Positions 30,659-39,324 of a stretch of DNA of 64,000 nucleotides are shown piece by piece. A program made the position numbers and the translations under genes. The notes beneath the pieces were generated by a model. That model saw nothing but the letters and a program-made list of their open reading frames with translations. It had not been told where the DNA came from and made no database searches. The first letter of the stretch is position 1; every line of letters starts with the position of its first letter. Source of the stretch: Maricaulis sp048269565 (GTDB lineage Bacteria > Pseudomonadota > Alphaproteobacteria > Caulobacterales > Maricaulaceae); contig NZ_JBLXIK010000003.1 in assembly GCF_048269565.1 (NCBI RefSeq), positions 310,001-374,000 on the forward strand, read 5' to 3'.

Positions 30659-31120
30659 ATGCTGCTTTGCCGATTTGCCTTCTTTAGCCGGCGTGCAGGA
30701 CAGGTCTCGGACCGGGACGAGGAGGATCGCGAATTATTGCATATTCTCGAGGCCGGTCTGCGCAATAATCCCCGGCATGGACTGACCGGGGTGCTGCTGG
30801 TGGACGGGCCGCATTTCGTCCAGGTGCTCGAGGGACCGCGCAGCCTGCTCTATCCGACCCTGAAACGGATCGAGCGCAACCCGCATCACAATGATCTCGT
30901 CCTGACCGGCTATTCGGAGATCGACGGTCGCATGTTTGACGACTGGTCGGTCTTCGTGCGCACGCCGCCGGCCCGGCTCGCCGGCACGCCCTGGATCCCC
31001 AATCCGGAGCTGGCCACCCACGGCCAGGTCATCGAGACCGCGCGCCGGGTCAGTTGTGGCAAGACCGGTGTGCGGCAGATCCACGCCGGCGATCTGCCGT
31101 CCGGCGCCGGGCAGACCTAG
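30659..31120 (+). CDS. BLUF-domain protein with Tyr-to-Phe replacement at the photocycle position
   Basis: A 153-residue protein consisting of a BLUF flavin domain (about 1-100) and a short tail. N37 and Q55, which contact FAD, are present (RNNPRHGLTG; FVQVLEGP). The Tyr that donates an electron and proton to excited flavin (Tyr8 of Slr1694, Tyr21 of AppA) is Phe8 here (RFAFFS). The semi-conserved Met after Trp is Val98 (DWSVF). It may bind flavin without the normal red-shift photocycle. It is 9 bp behind the globin chemoreceptor gene with its own GGGGGA site, so both are likely on one mRNA. Confidence 0.88.
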   Translation: MLLCRFAFFSRRAGQVSDRDEEDRELLHILEAGLRNNPRHGLTGVLLVDGPHFVQVLEGPRSLLYPTLKRIERNPHHNDLVLTGYSEIDGRMFDDWSVFVRTPPARLAGTPWIPNPELATHGQVIETARRVSCGKTGVRQIHAGDLPSGAGQT

Positions 31121-31138
31121 CAGCCCGGCGCGTCGGCA

Positions 31139-33421
31139 TCAGGGCTGATCGACCACGGCCTCGGCTGTCGCATCAACGGCCGCCGCGGTCGGGACAAGAT
31201 GCGCATCGCTGAACCGATAAGCGGTGCGGGCCGGGCGCCGGGTCGAAGGCGCTACCTCGATGGTATAGCCGACACCGCTGCACTGGCCCGGGGCTTCCGG
31301 CATGGTGCGATTGAACACCATCAGCGCCATCGACTCGAAGCCGGTCGTATCGATGACACCGCCACGGCCCAGCGGGATGACCTCGATCTGGCCATTGCGC
31401 TGGCCCAGGGCGAGGACTTCCAGCCCCGCATCGCCATTGAGCGTGATGGCGTAGCGGCCCTCGAGCTCGAAGCCGAGATAATTGGCGCCGAGCTGTTCCA
31501 GCCCGCCCTTCAGAGTCCAGCGGCCTTCGCGCTCGACGGTATGCTGGCGGTGCACGGCGATCGGGAAGAGTTCGGCGAGATCATAGGCGCGGGCGTAATT
31601 CTGGGCGCGCCAGCGCTGGATGACATCGGGGATGGAACTGTCGACCTCGTCGAGCGCGGCCTGCAGGGTCTCGAAACCATCGAGCTCGACGCTGTTTTCC
31701 CAGACGCGGACGATGAAGCTCTCGCCATAGCTGTCCGCCATCGACTGAAGCAGTGTCCATTGGCCGTAATCATGGCCTTCCACCGTGGTGGTCCAGCACA
31801 ATTGCGGCGTCTCGAAATCGGTCTCGGTATAGTCAGTGGCGTCCTGGTCGGCCCCGACCGTGGTCGTCTCGATCCATGAGGCCGTGGCTTCATAGAGCCA
31901 GTCCAGGCCTTCCTCGGCGTCATAGCCGAACTGGACGACATGGTTGAACTCATGCGTCGCCGTGGCGCGCATCAGGCTTTCTACCGGTGCCGTCTTGCCC
32001 ATGCCGATGAAATCATTGTCGATGATGAACAGGGTGCGCGCGGCTGCCGCTTCGCGGACATCGGAGGTATTGGGATTGTCGAACACGATCTGGACCGGCT
32101 GGGTGACGCCCATCGAACCGTCGGCATCGGCGATATAGGCACGGTAACGTCCGTCATCATCGCGTACGGGCTCGGCCCAGCCCAGACGGCCGACCTGGGC
32201 CTCGAGCACGTCCTGCAGGGTGTCAGCGACCAGTTCGGCATAGGGCGTGCTGGAGGCATCGACGCCTTCCAGCGTGTAGTAGACCCGGAAATCTTCAGTC
32301 TGGATCAACAATTCCGGACCACTCAGTTCAACCGAGTTTTCCAGCAGGTCCCGCAGCACATCGACCACCGAGGCATCGACCAGCGACAGGGCGAGTTCAA
32401 ACGCGCCGCTGCTGGCGCCGCTGCGATAGCGGGACAGTTCCAGCTGATAGCTGGCCGTTTGCGGGGCCGTGAAGGCGAAGGCGGAATTGAGCGAGCCATC
32501 GCCGCGATCATCATTCATTGCCACCGGATAACCATCCGGACCGGTCAGGCGCAGTACGGGGTCGAGATCGCCGCTCACCGTGTCGGCCAGGGCGAGCAGG
32601 GTCTGTCCCGCTTCCAGCGTCACCGGGAAGCTGATGGAGGGCTGGTCATCGCCGAGTTCGCCCTCATGCAGGGCGATCTGCCTGCCCTCGATGGCGGTGA
32701 AGTCAAACGGGAGTTCGGCCTCCGGATCGGTCGCCAGCGAAAACGCCAGATCGCCTTCGCCATTACCGCCATAGGTGCCCACAACCAGCTGGTAGCGCCC
32801 GGCATCCTCGATCAGATAGGCGATCCGGGAATTGAGCGTGCCATCGCCGCGGTCATCATTCTGCGCCAGCACGGTACCGCCGGCATCGAGCAGGGTGAGG
32901 GTGGAATCAAGATCCTCGCTCAGCGCAAAAGTGGTGGCGACGAGAATGTCGCCGGCGGCAAGATCGGCATCAAAGCGCGCCTCGGTGCGCGTCATGTCGA
33001 AGCTGACCGTCTCTTCGGTCAGCGTCTGCGCCGCATCCGACAGGCCGACATCCAGGCCGAAGCTCATCGTCAGCGAGAAACTGCCCAGCGCCCCGCCATA
33101 GCCCTCGATCTGGGCCCGGTAGACACCGGAGCCGGCCGGCACATGCACCAGGCGCGAGGTGAGGACGCCCGGTTCCTGGTCATCATTGAAGGCGAGCACG
33201 TCCCCGTCGGGGCCGAGCAGCGTCAGCACCGTATCGAGGCGCGTTGTCGACGCCGTGTGCAGAGTGACGATCTGTCCGGCCTCAAGGCTCAGATCGAAGG
33301 TCAGCTGCGGGGCGGTATCCGTCAGCTCGCCGCTGAACACCTGATCGGATGGCGTCTGCGCTGCAGCAGCGCCACCAGCAAGAACCCCGGCCATGGCCAG
33401 ACAAACAATAGAAGCGCGCAC
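31139..33421 (-). CDS. Exported protein with pre-peptidase C-terminal-like repeats and HExxH metallopeptidase-like domain
   Basis: A 760-residue protein with a signal peptide (VRASIVCLAMAGVLAGGAAAA). Three beta-sandwich repeats of PPC type follow (about 28-140, 141-260, 270-380), each with a FNDD/QNDD/MNDDRGDG turn. A later domain has ATATHEFNHVVQFGYD and, downstream, WLYEATASWIE, the gluzincin pattern of HExxH plus a helix-borne Glu ligand. It is probably a secreted or surface protease; substrate unknown. GTG at 33421 is chosen because GGGGGG lies 4 bases before it and the signal peptide begins there; an ATG at 33457 is the alternative. It converges on the BLUF gene. Confidence 0.78.
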   Translation of the reverse strand: MRASIVCLAMAGVLAGGAAAAQTPSDQVFSGELTDTAPQLTFDLSLEAGQIVTLHTASTTRLDTVLTLLGPDGDVLAFNDDQEPGVLTSRLVHVPAGSGVYRAQIEGYGGALGSFSLTMSFGLDVGLSDAAQTLTEETVSFDMTRTEARFDADLAAGDILVATTFALSEDLDSTLTLLDAGGTVLAQNDDRGDGTLNSRIAYLIEDAGRYQLVVGTYGGNGEGDLAFSLATDPEAELPFDFTAIEGRQIALHEGELGDDQPSISFPVTLEAGQTLLALADTVSGDLDPVLRLTGPDGYPVAMNDDRGDGSLNSAFAFTAPQTASYQLELSRYRSGASSGAFELALSLVDASVVDVLRDLLENSVELSGPELLIQTEDFRVYYTLEGVDASSTPYAELVADTLQDVLEAQVGRLGWAEPVRDDDGRYRAYIADADGSMGVTQPVQIVFDNPNTSDVREAAAARTLFIIDNDFIGMGKTAPVESLMRATATHEFNHVVQFGYDAEEGLDWLYEATASWIETTTVGADQDATDYTETDFETPQLCWTTTVEGHDYGQWTLLQSMADSYGESFIVRVWENSVELDGFETLQAALDEVDSSIPDVIQRWRAQNYARAYDLAELFPIAVHRQHTVEREGRWTLKGGLEQLGANYLGFELEGRYAITLNGDAGLEVLALGQRNGQIEVIPLGRGGVIDTTGFESMALMVFNRTMPEAPGQCSGVGYTIEVAPSTRRPARTAYRFSDAHLVPTAAAVDATAEAVVDQP

Positions 33422-33608
33422 ATTTCCCCCCGAATTCCCAGCGGGCGGAATCGCCATCACTGTTCTGTTGCCCCTGCTATAGAGGCCCGGTCGCGCGCTC
33501 ACAAGGGAGCGGGCGGGGTACGCCCTGGCCCGTGGTGAATTCGGGCTGATGCCGCCCACCGCGCTGCGCCAGCATCGCCGAACGCGCTTTCGAGGAACAG
33601 GTCAGGTC

Positions 33609-34214
33609 TCAGCCAACCGCTTTCAGTCTGGCGAGTTCGGCTTCAAGCGCGGCAATCCGCGCATCGCGCGCCGCGAGGGTGGCAGCGACACTCGAGGCCT
33701 CGAACCGCTGCGGGATATGCTGGGGACAGTTCGCGTCCCAGGCAGACACTGTAAACAGGATCACCTGTTCGGCGCGCGCCTTGTAGTCTGGCGGCATGAG
33801 ATCCGCGACCAGTTCCTCATCCCCCTCGACGACCCTTGCGGTTCCCCAGATCTTGATCCGGCGACGGTGGGCATAGTCGATCAGGAACAGGTAGGCCTTC
33901 GGATTGTCCGCCAGATTGCCCGACGAGATGAACTGCCGGTTGCCGGCATAGTCGACGAAGCCAAGCGTTTGTACGTCGATCACCTTCAGGAAGCCCGCCG
34001 GCCCGCCGCGATGCTGGATGTAGGGTTGCTTCTCGGCATTGGCGGTCGCGAGAAACACACTGGTCTGCGCCTCGATGAACGTCTTGAGATCGGGCGTGAC
34101 GTCCGTGTGCCAGCCGCCCGATCGCTCCAGCTTGGCGTAGGCGCGGCGCGAACCGTTGCGCTCCTGAATGGCCTTTACGGCGGGCGTGAACGCAATGTCG
34201 CTGGCGTAGGTCAT
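33609..34214 (-). CDS. Pyridoxamine 5'-phosphate oxidase-family FMN-binding protein
   Basis: A 201-residue split-barrel flavoprotein. SVFLATANAEKQPYIQHRGGPAGFLKVID and SSGNLADNPKAYLFLIDYAHRRRIKIWGTARVV are PPOX-family blocks with FMN-phosphate ligands. True PdxH signatures are missing, so it is an uncharacterised relative, perhaps a general stress flavoprotein or reductase. It is the third gene of an AhpD-DUF1348-PPOX operon opposite a LysR regulator, a redox-stress type of context. Confidence 0.88.
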   Translation of the reverse strand: MTYASDIAFTPAVKAIQERNGSRRAYAKLERSGGWHTDVTPDLKTFIEAQTSVFLATANAEKQPYIQHRGGPAGFLKVIDVQTLGFVDYAGNRQFISSGNLADNPKAYLFLIDYAHRRRIKIWGTARVVEGDEELVADLMPPDYKARAEQVILFTVSAWDANCPQHIPQRFEASSVAATLAARDARIAALEAELARLKAVG

Positions 34215-34229
34215 GTCCAGTCGAATCCC

Positions 34230-34694
34230 CTAGAGCCCGAGTTCGGTCAGGCCGGGGTGGTCGTCAGGGCGGCGCCCGATCGGCCAGTGGAACTTTCGGT
34301 CCGCCTCTGCGATGGGCAGATCGTTGATGCTGGCGATGCGCCGCGACATCAGTCCGTCGCCGCCGAATTCCCAGTTTTCGTTGCCATAGCTGCGAAACCA
34401 GGCGCCGTCAGCGTCTTTCCATTCATAGGCAAATCTCACAGCGATCCGGTTGCCGGCAAAGGTCCAGACCTCCTTGATCAGGCGATACTCATGTTCGCGC
34501 GCCCACTTGCGGATGAGGAAGGCCTCTATGGCAGCACGGCCGGTCAGGCACTCGGCCCGGTTGCGCCAGCGGCTGTCCGGCGTATAGCCCAGCGACACGC
34601 TCGCGGGATCGCGGCTGTTCCAGGCATCCTCGGCCAATCGCGTCTTTTGCGCGGCGGTCGCGGCGGTGAAGGGGGGAAGCGGCGGACGGGGCAT
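34230..34694 (-). CDS. DUF1348 (NTF2-like) protein
   Basis: A 154-residue protein of the DUF1348 family: PPLPPFTAATAAQKTRLAEDAWNSRDPASVSLGYTPDSRWRNR, and RIAVRFAYEWKDADGAWFRSYGNENWEF are family blocks of an NTF2-like cone fold. No catalytic role is established. Two ATGs lie side by side; the second (34694) is seven bases after GGAG and gives the family length. It lies between the AhpD-like and PPOX genes. Confidence 0.9.
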   Translation of the reverse strand: MPRPPLPPFTAATAAQKTRLAEDAWNSRDPASVSLGYTPDSRWRNRAECLTGRAAIEAFLIRKWAREHEYRLIKEVWTFAGNRIAVRFAYEWKDADGAWFRSYGNENWEFGGDGLMSRRIASINDLPIAEADRKFHWPIGRRPDDHPGLTELGL

Positions 34695-34755
34695 CATATG
34701 TCTCCGGGGATGGGGAATGGGGCGGGCCCGCCCAAGGGGCGAGCCCACGGGAGCG

Positions 34756-35304
34756 TCAGGCGGCAAGCGCGTCTACTGCGGGAAAATCGACAACGGTCTG
34801 CGCCACCTCGTTGGCGTAGTTGGTCAGCGTGTTCACCGCGACGTGCAGCACGATCTCGACCACCTGCGCATCGGAATAGCCGGCAAGCTTGACCGCCTTG
34901 ACCTCGTCATCGCTCACCTGGCCGCGCGCCGTCACGACGCTGGCGGCAAAGCGCACCGCAGCATCGGCCTTGGGGTCGGTTGAGTGGCCGCGGCGATTGG
35001 CGCGGATCTCGGCCGGGTCGAGCTTGGCCATGTTCGCGCCGAGATAGCTGTGCGCGGCCAGGCAGTAGCCACATTTGTTCAACTCGGCGACGGCCAGCGC
35101 GATACGTTCGCGGGTCGGCGCCGGCAGGCTGCCTTCGGCCAGTGCGCCCGAGAGGGCGAGATAGCCTTTCAGCGCGGACGGGCTATTGGCGATCATGCGG
35201 AACATGTTCGGCACCGTGCCAAGTTGTTTTTCGACAGCCTGCAATAGCGGCTGGCTGGCGGCGGGCGTGTCGGCGGTGGTAGCGGGGATTGCGATGCGGG
35301 ACAT
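34756..35304 (-). CDS. AhpD/carboxymuconolactone decarboxylase-family peroxidase-like protein
   Basis: A 182-residue helical protein with the AhpD-type CxxC in ELNKCGYCLAAHSYLG, preceded by a conserved ERIALAVAEL helix. The CxxC with nearby His is the thiol redox site of alkylhydroperoxidases. AAGGAG lies seven bases before the ATG. It heads a three-gene operon, divergent from a LysR regulator with a 117-bp spacer, so oxidant- or xenobiotic-induced expression is likely. Confidence 0.9.
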   Translation of the reverse strand: MSRIAIPATTADTPAASQPLLQAVEKQLGTVPNMFRMIANSPSALKGYLALSGALAEGSLPAPTRERIALAVAELNKCGYCLAAHSYLGANMAKLDPAEIRANRRGHSTDPKADAAVRFAASVVTARGQVSDDEVKAVKLAGYSDAQVVEIVLHVAVNTLTNYANEVAQTVVDFPAVDALAA

Positions 35305-35374
35305 TGGGGAACTCCTTTCGAGTGGACCAGTCATTCTGGTCGCTCCAAAGGTAGGGGGTGGCGTTCATCGGTAT

Positions 35375-35412
35375 AATCCGGTAATTCCGGAAGTCATATT
35401 CCCAATAACCGG
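35375..35412. promoter_or_regulatory. Repeated TAAT/CCGG half-sites in the AhpD-lysR spacer
   Basis: The spacer contains three related half-sites close together: TAATCCGG (35374-35381), TAATTCCGG (35382-35390) and ATAACCGG (35405-35412), the middle ones forming CCGG-TAATT-CCGG and TTCCGGAA (35385-35392). LysR regulators bind such clustered dyads between divergent genes. Candidate only. Confidence 0.45.
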
Positions 35413-35421
35413 AAGGGTGTC

Positions 35422-36312
35422 ATGGACCGGATCGAGGCGATGTCCATCCTCCATAACGTTGTCGAGGCGGGCAGCCTGTCCGGCGCAGGGCGGCGGCTCG
35501 GCATCCCGTTGTCGACCGTCAGCCGCAAGATTTCCGATCTCGAGACGCACCTGGGAACACAGCTGCTGGTCAGGTCAACGCGCAGCATCAGCCTGACCGA
35601 GGTTGGACAGGCCTATGTCGCCGCGACCCGGCGCATCCTCGAAGACCTCACCGAAGCCGAGCGCACGGCGGCGGGCGAATACGCAGTCGTGAAGGGAAGG
35701 CTGGTGATCACCGCCCCCATCGTCTTCGGACGCCTGCAAATGCTTCCTGTGGTCACGGCCTTCCTGCAGGCTTACCCGGAAACGGATGTCAGGCTGGTCC
35801 TCGCAGACAGACTGCTGCACCTGATCGACGATCACGTAGACCTGGCCCTGCGCATCGCCAGCCTGCCTGACAGCAGCGATGTTGCCGTGAAAGTCGGGAC
35901 AGTCCGCCGTGTCGTCTGCGCGAGCCCGGATTATCTGGAACGGCGCGGCTGTCCGCAAACCCCGAGGGACCTCGCCGACCATGATGTCGTGACCTTCTCG
36001 GCCTTGCCATTGTCGGAGGCGTGGAAGTTCGGCAAGGGGGCGGCATCACGCCCTGCCACGCCCCGCTCGCGGCTGACGGTCAACACGGCCGAGGCGGCAA
36101 TCGATGCGGCCATTGCCGGGGTCGGCCTGACGCGGGTGCTCTCCTACCAGATCGCTGACGCCGTCGCGGCGGGGCGGCTGGTGACAGTCCTCGACGGCCA
36201 TGCGCCCGATCCGCTGCCCGTCAGCCTGGTCTATCCCGGCCAGGAAATCCTGCCGAGGAAGCTGCGCGCATTCATCGATTTCGCCACCCCGCGCCTGAAA
36301 GCCGGTCTCTAG
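35422..36312 (+). CDS. LysR-family transcriptional regulator
   Basis: A 296-residue regulator. MDRIEAMSILHNVVEAGSLSGAGRRLGIPLSTVSRKISDLETHLGTQLLVRSTRSISLTEVG is the winged HTH, and the rest is the effector domain, close in pattern to DhcR/AphB-like regulators. It is divergent from the AhpD-DUF1348-PPOX operon and is its likely activator or repressor. GGAAGGG is upstream of the ATG. Confidence 0.93.
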   Translation: MDRIEAMSILHNVVEAGSLSGAGRRLGIPLSTVSRKISDLETHLGTQLLVRSTRSISLTEVGQAYVAATRRILEDLTEAERTAAGEYAVVKGRLVITAPIVFGRLQMLPVVTAFLQAYPETDVRLVLADRLLHLIDDHVDLALRIASLPDSSDVAVKVGTVRRVVCASPDYLERRGCPQTPRDLADHDVVTFSALPLSEAWKFGKGAASRPATPRSRLTVNTAEAAIDAAIAGVGLTRVLSYQIADAVAAGRLVTVLDGHAPDPLPVSLVYPGQEILPRKLRAFIDFATPRLKAGL

Positions 36313-36566
36313 CCCGGGCTTGTCCGCCGCTTGCCGGGCGCGGTTATACTGGCGGGCTCGGAGGTGATGCGGGATGTGCGAAAATCGTGAAAACAGGATC
36401 GAAACCGGAAATGAAACCGATATCCGATTGGTTTCGCAGCATATTTCCAGATTTCACGGCCCAATTTGAGGCCAATGAAGCCCACACCCGGGGATCATCA
36501 ACGCCATACGAAAGCAACACAGGCGCTCATCAAAGGCATACCCCGTGGCGTTCGGGCCTTAACTGG

Positions 36567-37475
36567 CTATTCCAGCGCCTGGCGAAGGCCCGATGGGACC
36601 ATGCCAGCCTCGGGCTCGGTCTGAAAGGCAACAACACCATCTCGCGCGCCGCGAAATTGCACACTCCGTGTTGAAACGCGCGACGCCAAGGTTAGGGCCT
36701 CGCAGAATTCCATGCCGCGCCCATAGCGAAAATAGGCAAAGGCTCCATGCAGGACATCACCTGCACCCAGGGTATCCACGGCGACAACCGGTTCAACAGG
36801 GATCTGCCCCTCTTTACCATTAAGTCGATAGTGTATCGGGAGTTCATTGCGAGAGATGGCGACTTCCTGCACGCCCAGACTGCCAATATAGTCGATTGGC
36901 GACTCATCACCCGGGCAGCGAAAGCCCGAGGACGCGATCACGCAGGTGCACAAGGGCAGGAGGCTTTCAAATCCCGGCTTCCAGCTACCGGCATCGAGCA
37001 AAACGGGAAGGCCCTGCTTGCGCGCCTCGCGCGCCATTCTCAACGCCACGGGCATCACGTGCCCATCGAGGACGAGACAGTTATTGCCGGCCGGATCGAT
37101 CGCGGCCGGGCCATCGACCACCGTCACGCTTTCGGGCTGAAACGACCAGACGGTCCGGCTTCCCGTCCGGTTGTTGATCCCGATGGCAGCGGTTGCCGGC
37201 TTTTGTTGCGGATCGTTGGACAGGGCCAGGACCTCAAGCCCGAATTTTCGCGCAACGGCGCGGATAATCTCGGAATTGCCACCCTGTCCCAGATTGCCGG
37301 CAAACCTGGCGGAGCCACCGAGAATGCAATAGGTGACCGCGGCATTGAATGCGGGCCCTCCAGCGTCACAGTCATAGCCGACGCTGCGGGTTTTTTCATT
37401 CTCGGCCGGCATGGCGTCATTGTAGAAAAAATGGTCCACCGTACACAGACCAGCGAAGACAGCAGATCGGGTCAC
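36567..37475 (-). CDS. PfkB-family carbohydrate kinase
   Basis: A 302-residue sugar kinase of the ribokinase/PfkB family. The N-terminal substrate motif DCDAGGPAFNAAVTYCILGG and the C-terminal catalytic/anion-hole motif DTLGAGDVLHGAF are both present. Substrate is unknown. It starts with GTG overlapping the HAD gene stop (GTGA) and closes a cassette with a HAD phosphatase and a membrane-tethered sugar-binding protein, suggesting that a sugar or its phosphate is phosphorylated and dephosphorylated in the same locus. G+C and codon choice look lower than in flanking genes. Confidence 0.88.
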   Translation of the reverse strand: MTRSAVFAGLCTVDHFFYNDAMPAENEKTRSVGYDCDAGGPAFNAAVTYCILGGSARFAGNLGQGGNSEIIRAVARKFGLEVLALSNDPQQKPATAAIGINNRTGSRTVWSFQPESVTVVDGPAAIDPAGNNCLVLDGHVMPVALRMAREARKQGLPVLLDAGSWKPGFESLLPLCTCVIASSGFRCPGDESPIDYIGSLGVQEVAISRNELPIHYRLNGKEGQIPVEPVVAVDTLGAGDVLHGAFAYFRYGRGMEFCEALTLASRVSTRSVQFRGARDGVVAFQTEPEAGMVPSGLRQALE

Positions 37476-38119
37476 GCCAATTCCTCTTTCCGCAGGACCA
37501 AGTCGCAACCGGCATCAGTGAGCACGGTTGACGATTCGATGCCTACCACAAAAAAACCGAGCCGTTTGGCATGAAGCAGATGCATGCGCGCATCGTCAAA
37601 GAAGCAGACCTCGTCTGGTGACGCACAGTCAGCCCGGAGCGTGTCGAGCAGCTCCAGCTTGCCACCGGCGAATTGTTCGCCCGTCAAGATATCGTCAAAG
37701 CACGCGCGCAGCCCCCAATACTCCAGCATGTGTTCGATAACGTGGCGCTTTTGCGAAGACACGATTCTGACCTTTGCGGGCCGTTGCTCCGAACGCAGCG
37801 CCCGTTCCATGACTCCGAACGGTTTCAGGCCGGCCTCGGAGACGAGTTGGTAGAAGCTGGTGATACGAGCCCAGAAAAACTCGGAATCGACAATTGTGAG
37901 TCCAAAATCCTGCTCAAGCTGGCGATAGATCTGCGTTTCGGCATGTCCGCGGTAACGCTCGAAATCGAGGGGTTGATCGAGACCGTAACCGGATTTCAGC
38001 ACGACCTCATAGGCGCGCTTCTGCAAGGGCTCTGTATCGGCAATCGTGCCGTCAAAATCGACCAGCCACTCGGCCTTCCCGTTCAGCAGGGTCAGTTTGC
38101 TGACAAGTTCAGAGCTCAC
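37472..38119 (-). CDS. HAD-superfamily phosphatase (beta-phosphoglucomutase-like)
   Basis: A 215-residue HAD hydrolase with all four motifs: DFDGTIADTEP (nucleophile and acid Asp), VSSQKR, GGKLELL and CFFDDARMH. A C1-type cap (about 30-100) fits sugar-phosphate phosphatases or beta-phosphoglucomutases. The start is GTG, overlapping the sugar-binding protein stop by 4 bp; the kinase gene starts in its own stop in the same way. Context points to a phosphosugar substrate. Confidence 0.85.
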   Translation of the reverse strand: MSSELVSKLTLLNGKAEWLVDFDGTIADTEPLQKRAYEVVLKSGYGLDQPLDFERYRGHAETQIYRQLEQDFGLTIVDSEFFWARITSFYQLVSEAGLKPFGVMERALRSEQRPAKVRIVSSQKRHVIEHMLEYWGLRACFDDILTGEQFAGGKLELLDTLRADCASPDEVCFFDDARMHLLHAKRLGFFVVGIESSTVLTDAGCDLVLRKEELA

Positions 38120-39219
38120 GTAAACGCTACCCCCACGGGCTGAACCAGGAATTGCCGCTTCTGGCGGGAAAGGCGTCGTTCAAAGGATGCGATTGCCGCC
38201 AGGGCCGCTTCCCGGCCGATCAGTTCCGGGCACGAATCCACCGTCCCCACCACGTTCGCAACCCCCTGCAGGGCATAGTCGCCGAGCGGGCCGCGCAGGC
38301 CGTCATATCCCACGAAACCGATTTCATCGAGCGGCTGGAAAACCTCCAATCGCTTCAGCTCGTCCAGGTGCGTCGCGAGTGCCTGGCATATATTGTCATT
38401 CGGGCAGAACACAATCAGGCGGGAACAATCTACGGTGACGTCGGCATGGACCGGTTCCAGTGCGGCCTTGATTGCATTCATTGCCGCTTGTGGTGACCAG
38501 GAGGGCAGCTGGACCACAAAGGACTCTCGATGCCGGCCCGAGCACATGAGTGACCAACACAGCGAGCGGCCGCGGCTCTCGGCTGATGACGAGCCTTCCG
38601 GGCCGAGAAGCGCCAGATAATAGGTATTCTCACAGACGGGCAGCGCCGATGCGAGCGCGAAGGCTTCACTGCCGCCAAGCCGGTGATCGGAGCCGACATA
38701 ATAGGGCAGGCGTTTGGTTGCGATGCCAAATTCAGGGTCGGGAATATCAAGGTCGAGCAGGATCACGAAGATATCCCGCGCCAGAAGAATCTTGACGTAG
38801 TCGGCCAGCCTGTTGTCCACGACGAGTGGCCTGATGGCGACGGTGCCGAAGTAGCGACGAGTCAGCTGCTCCTCGATGGCCTGAATGAGGGCATCATTGC
38901 CCGTGGGGTCCTCGATCAGCACCACTTCCGAAAATCCGTCGCGGGAATTTGACACGACTTCTTTGACGCCTTGCGCGATCTGTTTGGAATAAGGGCTGCT
39001 CTTCGCCACCATCAACAGCGAGAATCCGGTCGGTGCTATTTCATTCAGAGCGAGCAGGAGGACGCTGGCGAAAAATGACACCAGACCGCCGACCGCCAGG
39101 GAAGCGTCGGTACTGCCTGTCAGATAATTGGTCAGGACAAAGGCGACGATGACGAGCATTGCACTCACGCCTGCGACGAGCGCCTTCTTGCGTGCAATTG
39201 CTTGAATTCTTCCAATCAC
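38116..39219 (-). CDS. Membrane-tethered LacI/RbsB-type sugar-binding protein with two N-terminal transmembrane helices
   Basis: A 367-residue protein. RIQAIARKK is followed by two hydrophobic segments (about 13-34 and 41-62) separated by only six residues, then a periplasmic-binding-protein type I fold (about 65-355): LMVAKSSPYSKQIAQGV, VVLIEDPTG, LLDLDIPDPEF, YYVGSDHRLGGSEAF and FVGYDGLRGPLGDYALQGVANVVG. Two helices after a basic N-terminus place the ligand domain in the cytoplasm. There is no ABC transporter or DNA-binding domain. The GTG start follows GGGAGG. It leads the HAD-PfkB cassette and lies 105 bp downstream of tRNA-Ser in the same direction. Confidence 0.75.
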   Translation of the reverse strand: MIGRIQAIARKKALVAGVSAMLVIVAFVLTNYLTGSTDASLAVGGLVSFFASVLLLALNEIAPTGFSLLMVAKSSPYSKQIAQGVKEVVSNSRDGFSEVVLIEDPTGNDALIQAIEEQLTRRYFGTVAIRPLVVDNRLADYVKILLARDIFVILLDLDIPDPEFGIATKRLPYYVGSDHRLGGSEAFALASALPVCENTYYLALLGPEGSSSAESRGRSLCWSLMCSGRHRESFVVQLPSWSPQAAMNAIKAALEPVHADVTVDCSRLIVFCPNDNICQALATHLDELKRLEVFQPLDEIGFVGYDGLRGPLGDYALQGVANVVGTVDSCPELIGREAALAAIASFERRLSRQKRQFLVQPVGVAFT

Positions 39220-39324
39220 TACAACGCCTCCCTCGATCACGTATGGATCAGGAACAAGCTTCCGGTCAAGCAAGACGGAACGCTTGTCGGCGCCGCTTCA
39301 ACCGATGGCAGCGTCTGGATAGGA

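Noticed and set aside
36387..36674. A 95-codon plus-strand open frame overlapping the PfkB gene end.
   Set aside because: No ribosome site, no family, and it overlaps the kinase coding sequence by more than 100 bases. The 36313-36566 gap holds nothing I can support.
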